Shown: positions 60,839 through 64,000 of the stretch, one piece after another
How the letters are laid out: each line of letters begins with the position of its first letter
How positions within the stretch are numbered: position 1 is the stretch's first letter
Assembly (NCBI RefSeq): GCF_003970795.1
Contig: NZ_RWKW01000093.1
Coordinates: 1-64,000 of the forward strand
DNA: 64,000 nt
Reading direction: 5' to 3'
Source: Aquibium carbonis
GTDB taxonomy: Bacteria; Pseudomonadota; Alphaproteobacteria; Rhizobiales; Rhizobiaceae
Translations under genes and position numbers: made by a program
Notes under the pieces: model-generated
Database searches by the model: none
What the model saw: the letters and a program-made list of their open reading frames with translations, nothing else
What the model was told of the DNA's origin: nothing

Positions 60839-62437
60839 ATGAGAGAGGCGAAGGCTCCCCTTCACTGCCCGTTCCTGCCTCCCGTTTCCGACGGCACCGG
60901 CGACAAGACGGCACTTCTTTCTCCGGGCCGTCAAGCATGCTCCCATCGACGCCTCGCCTCCTCGGTCGCCCTTGTGGCGACGAGGCTGGCAGCGGCCGGA
61001 CTGAAGCCGGGCGATGCCGTCGCCTTGCTGATGCCCAACGGCCCGGAGATGGCCATTCTCTTCCTGGCGGTCTCGACGGTCGCGACCGCGGCACCGCTGA
61101 ACCCCGGTTATCGGGAAGCGGAACTGGCCTTCTACCTCGATGATCTCGGCGCCAAGCTGCTGATCTGCCCGAAGGCGGGATTTGAAGCGGCCAAGTCCGT
61201 GGCACGGGCCCGCGGCATGATGGTGGCGGAGGTGGACCTCGCAATCGACGGCGGCTGCGACGAACTCCACGTCGACCTGCCCGACGGGCTGCCGGGCGAA
61301 GCCGGCCCTTGCAGCCTGAACCAGGCCAGCGACATCGTCCTGCTGCTTCACACCTCGGGCACGACGGCCAGGCCGAAGCTGGTCGGGCTGACCCGCGCCA
61401 ACATCGAGGCCTCGATCCGGAACATCGTCGGCACGCTCGGGCTCGGGCACGACGATGTCGGTCTTTCGATACTGCCGCTGTTTCACATCCACGGGCTCAT
61501 CGCCACGCTGTGCGCGCCGCTCTCGGCCGGCGGCGCTGTCGTCTGCACGGCGGGCTTCGACGCAATGAAGGTCTTCCGGTGGATCGGCGAGTTCTCGCCG
61601 AGCTGGTACTCCGCGGTGCCTTCGATGCACCAGGCCATTCTCCAGCGCGCCAAGCGCAACCCCGGGATCCTCGGCAAGGCGCGTCTGCGCTTCGTACGTT
61701 CCTCTTCCGCGGCGCTTGCCCCCGCTACGCTTGAAGGACTGGAAAGAACATTCGGTTGCCCTGTCGTCGAGGCCTACGGAATGACGGAAGCGGCGCATCA
61801 GATCACCAGCAACGGACTCGCGCACCGACAGCCGGGCTCGGTCGGCCACGCCACCGGCACGCAGGTGCGCATCGTCGACGACGCCTGGCGTGACGTGCCG
61901 GCCGGGACGGTCGGCGCCATCGTCATCAAGGGCGAGAACGTCCACACCGGCTACCTGAAGGCGCCGAACGCCAATGCGACTGCATTCCGCAACGGGTGGT
62001 TCGATACCGGAGACCAGGGACATCTCGACGTCCACGGACGCCTGACCATCACCGGGCGGACGAAGGAAATCATCAACCGCGGCGGCGAGAAGATCGCGCC
62101 GCTGGAAATCGACGCGGTGCTGGCGCGCGACGACCGGATCGCGGAGGCAATCGCCTTCGGCATCCCGCATAAGACGCTCGGCGAGGACGTCGCCGTCGCG
62201 ATCGTACGCGCGGAAGGCCAGCTCCTGAAGGCCGACGACATCCGCGGCGCCCTGGCGAAGGTGCTCGCGCCGCACAAGGTGCCGCGAACCGTCGTCTTCC
62301 TCGAAGCCATCCCGAAAGGCCCCACGGGCAAGATACAGCGCCTGAGGCTCGCCCAGATGCTCGGCCTGGCCGGCGAAGCCGCGACGCCGGCCGCAAGCGG
62401 TGCCGGTGACGGCGCAGCGATGGCGAACTCACCGTGA
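60839..62437 (+). CDS. AMP-forming acyl-CoA synthetase / ligase
   Basis: A protein of 532 residues of the ANL superfamily. The phosphate-binding loop is TSGTTARPK (172-180), followed by YGMTEAAHQ, FDTGDQGHLDVHGRL, GRTKEIINRGGEKIAP and the catalytic lysine in PTGKIQR near residue 495. It activates a carboxylic acid as acyl-AMP and then acyl-CoA or an amide. The ATG at 60839 has no strong ribosome site. Its stop overlaps the GTG of the MurF-like gene (GTGA), implying a shared pathway. Confidence 0.87.
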   Translation: MREAKAPLHCPFLPPVSDGTGDKTALLSPGRQACSHRRLASSVALVATRLAAAGLKPGDAVALLMPNGPEMAILFLAVSTVATAAPLNPGYREAELAFYLDDLGAKLLICPKAGFEAAKSVARARGMMVAEVDLAIDGGCDELHVDLPDGLPGEAGPCSLNQASDIVLLLHTSGTTARPKLVGLTRANIEASIRNIVGTLGLGHDDVGLSILPLFHIHGLIATLCAPLSAGGAVVCTAGFDAMKVFRWIGEFSPSWYSAVPSMHQAILQRAKRNPGILGKARLRFVRSSSAALAPATLEGLERTFGCPVVEAYGMTEAAHQITSNGLAHRQPGSVGHATGTQVRIVDDAWRDVPAGTVGAIVIKGENVHTGYLKAPNANATAFRNGWFDTGDQGHLDVHGRLTITGRTKEIINRGGEKIAPLEIDAVLARDDRIAEAIAFGIPHKTLGEDVAVAIVRAEGQLLKADDIRGALAKVLAPHKVPRTVVFLEAIPKGPTGKIQRLRLAQMLGLAGEAATPAASGAGDGAAMANSP

Positions 62438-63846
62438 CCGGCGCGTTGGGCCATCGCGGCTGGGCGCGCGGGCTCGCTGAGGTCCTCAATCCGCGCGACG
62501 GCATGATCCGCAAGGCGGTTCGCGCGGTCCGCACGAGGTGGAAGATCCCGCTGGCGATCCTCTTGCGCCGTAGAACACGGTTCGACGCCATCGTGGGCGT
62601 CACCGGCAGCGCCGGGAAGTCGACCACCAGCCGCCTGATTGCAGCGGCGCTGGGAGCCGACCACGTCGTTCATCTCGGATCGGGCCTCAACACGACCGAT
62701 GGGATTCGCAAGACTTTCGTGAGAAGGCCCCGCAAGGCCGGTTTGTGGGTCCAGGAGATCAGCGGCCACGATGGCGGCGCCATGAAGTCTTCGCTCGCGT
62801 TCGTGCGCCCCACGATCGGCGTCGTCACGACCATCGGCATGGACCACATTTCTCACTTCAAGACCCTGGACGCCATCGCCTGCGCCAAGGCGCAACTCGT
62901 CGAATCGCTTCCCCATGATGGTTTTGCCATCCTCAATGCCGACGATCCCCTGGTCGCCGCCATGGCCAGCCGCACGAAGGCGAAGGTCGTCACCTTCGGC
63001 CGACACCCCGACGCGGACATCAGGCTCGTGTCTTGCTCCAGCCGCCATCCCGAAAGGCTGTCCCTGCGCGTTCAAGTCGGTGACGCGCAAATCGACATGA
63101 GAACGCGTTTTCTCGGCGAGCGATGGGCGACGAGCGTCCTTGCCGCGGTGGCGACGGCGCATGTGCTCGGCCTGGACCAGAAACACGTGGCGGAATTGAT
63201 AGGGGCCGTGGAACCCGACGCCTTCAAGGACGGCGTCCACGTCCATGGCGGCGTGACGTTCATCGTCGATTCCTGCAAGGCGCCGGACTGGACGATCCCG
63301 TCGAGCATCGAGATCCTGGCCGCGGCCGACGCACCGCGAAAGATCATGCTCATCGGCACGATCTCCGACTACCGCGGCAACGCGAGAGCGAAATACGTGA
63401 ACGCCGCGAAATCCGCGTTGGCCGCGGCTCAGATCGTCATCTTCTACGGTCCGCAGGCCGAACGCATTCGGCGCCTGACGTCGGACCACCAGAGCCGCCT
63501 TTTCATCTTCGACGAATTCGATTCGCTGATGGCTTTTCTCAAGGACACGCTTACAGAGAACGATCTCATCTACATCAAGTCCTCTCGCGCGGATCATCTC
63601 GAACGCGTCATGCTCGACCACGCAAATCCGGTATCGTGCCGTGCCACCTCGTGCGGCAGACAGTATGGCTGCAGACACTGCAAGCACCTCCATGGCAAGC
63701 CGCGGCCCGCCGCAGGCTCGAGGCAGCGCATGATGACGAAGCTGCGTTCGCTCGACCCGGGCGGCGGCGTCTCGTCCGGCGGAACGGCACGACGTGCCGA
63801 AGATGGAGCGTCGCGGCCGGTCGCACTGCCGGGCGACCGCTCGTGA
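62434..63846 (+). CDS. MurF-like ATP-dependent ligase with cysteine-rich C-terminus
   Basis: A protein of 470 residues. The Mur ligase P-loop IVGVTGSAGKSTTSRL is at about 53-68. The MurF-type second motif is GMDHISHFKTLDAIACAKAQL with ILNADDP, and VDSCKAPDWTIPSSIEIL, GTISDYRG and IKSSRADHLERV complete the three domains. MurF adds D-Ala-D-Ala to peptidoglycan precursors; this paralogue has about 80 extra C-terminal residues with Cys-402, Cys-407, Cys-413 and Cys-416 and a low-complexity tail. Together with the ANL ligase it suggests amide-bond formation on a non-peptidoglycan acceptor. It is preceded by GTGA coupling and followed by another GTGA. Confidence 0.85.
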   Translation: MTGALGHRGWARGLAEVLNPRDGMIRKAVRAVRTRWKIPLAILLRRRTRFDAIVGVTGSAGKSTTSRLIAAALGADHVVHLGSGLNTTDGIRKTFVRRPRKAGLWVQEISGHDGGAMKSSLAFVRPTIGVVTTIGMDHISHFKTLDAIACAKAQLVESLPHDGFAILNADDPLVAAMASRTKAKVVTFGRHPDADIRLVSCSSRHPERLSLRVQVGDAQIDMRTRFLGERWATSVLAAVATAHVLGLDQKHVAELIGAVEPDAFKDGVHVHGGVTFIVDSCKAPDWTIPSSIEILAAADAPRKIMLIGTISDYRGNARAKYVNAAKSALAAAQIVIFYGPQAERIRRLTSDHQSRLFIFDEFDSLMAFLKDTLTENDLIYIKSSRADHLERVMLDHANPVSCRATSCGRQYGCRHCKHLHGKPRPAAGSRQRMMTKLRSLDPGGGVSSGGTARRAEDGASRPVALPGDRS

Positions 63847-64000
63847 CCGGTTTTTCGAATCTCGCCTACTTCATCAATCTGGACCGCCATCCGGAGCGGC
63901 GCGAGGCGTCGATCCGGGAACTGGAAGCGCTGGGAATAGGCTTCACGCGGATTGCCGGCGTCGACTACCGGGACCTGGATCCGGGGGCGCTCCGAAAGGC
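63843..64000 (+). CDS. Glycosyltransferase family 25 protein, partial at the right edge
   Basis: Only the first ~52 codons are in the window. Translation gives TGFSNLAYFINLDRHPERRE, the FINLDR.PER signature of GT25/LPS beta-1,4-galactosyltransferase-like enzymes, followed by ALGIGFTRIAGVDYRDL, where this family reads its donor-binding start. It begins with a GTG that overlaps the MurF-like stop (GTGA). It is a normal complete N-terminus; the gene continues past 64000. Confidence 0.82.
   Translation, partial: MTGFSNLAYFINLDRHPERREASIRELEALGIGFTRIAGVDYRDLDPGALRK

Overview
The window reads as one contiguous piece of a high-GC alphaproteobacterial chromosome. The best fit is a Hyphomicrobiales (Rhizobiales) member of the Mesorhizobium/Aminobacter/Pseudaminobacter/Aquamicrobium kind. 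This is an inference from codon use, strong GGGAGG ribosome sites, many ATGA/GTGA gene overlaps, a soxSRT-soxVW gene order like that known from Pseudaminobacter salicylatoxidans, a chemoreceptor ending in GWEEF, and several periplasmic-binding-protein transporters. No ribosomal RNA, CRISPR array, prophage or intact transposase is visible. The left edge carries a tandem 14-bp repeat that may be an insertion-sequence end, beside the 3' end of a tRNA-Arg gene.

Layout. (1) 73-3443: tRNA-Arg(CCG), an acyltransferase-3 membrane protein and a KefB/C-type antiporter. (2) 3535-11393: a polyamine module, made of N-carbamoylputrescine-amidase-like and acetylpolyamine-amidohydrolase-like enzymes, a divergent YtcJ-type amidohydrolase and a complete PotABCD-type ABC importer. 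(3) 11607-14167: a stand-alone periplasmic Cache-like protein followed by a chemoreceptor. (4) 14195-27549: a sulfur-oxidation island with DUF302 and SoxH-like genes, soxS-soxR-soxT divergent from soxV-soxW, then soxXYZAB and soxCD with a SoxE-like cytochrome and soxF. SoxR is an ArsR repressor with two cysteines spaced as in persulfide sensors, and four related AT-rich operator-like sites precede the transcription units. (5) 27601-37605: a TRAP transporter, YciI, CaiB-type CoA transferase, citryl-CoA-lyase-like protein, intradiol dioxygenase, IclR regulator, a Tat-exported amidohydrolase and a MetE-like protein. This looks like catabolism of an aromatic or heterocyclic compound, with IclR-type palindromes at two promoters. 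(6) 37928-43196: DUF3830 protein, an ABC importer and a LysR regulator. (7) 43255-52851: a GntR-controlled catabolic block with a carboxymuconolactone-decarboxylase-like protein, three SDR enzymes, a serine hydrolase, a lactonase-like metallohydrolase, a second TRAP transporter and a 3-hydroxyisobutyrate-dehydrogenase-like enzyme. Three candidate GntR sites share one core.

(8) 53306-64000: a surface-glycan locus running off the right edge. It has two methyltransferases, an RgpF-like protein, a PP-loop ATPase with a QueC-like four-cysteine cluster, a CelD/FemAB-like acyltransferase, an LpxL-like protein that seems to lack its catalytic His-x4-Asp/Glu, an AMP-forming ligase, a MurF-like ligase with a cysteine-rich tail, and the start of a family-25 glycosyltransferase. 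Three ATP-dependent activating enzymes in one glycan locus suggest an amide- or ester-linked decoration of a polysaccharide. This is the most likely place for an undescribed system.

All family calls come from reading motifs by eye. No database search was possible, so substrates of transporters and catabolic enzymes remain inferences.
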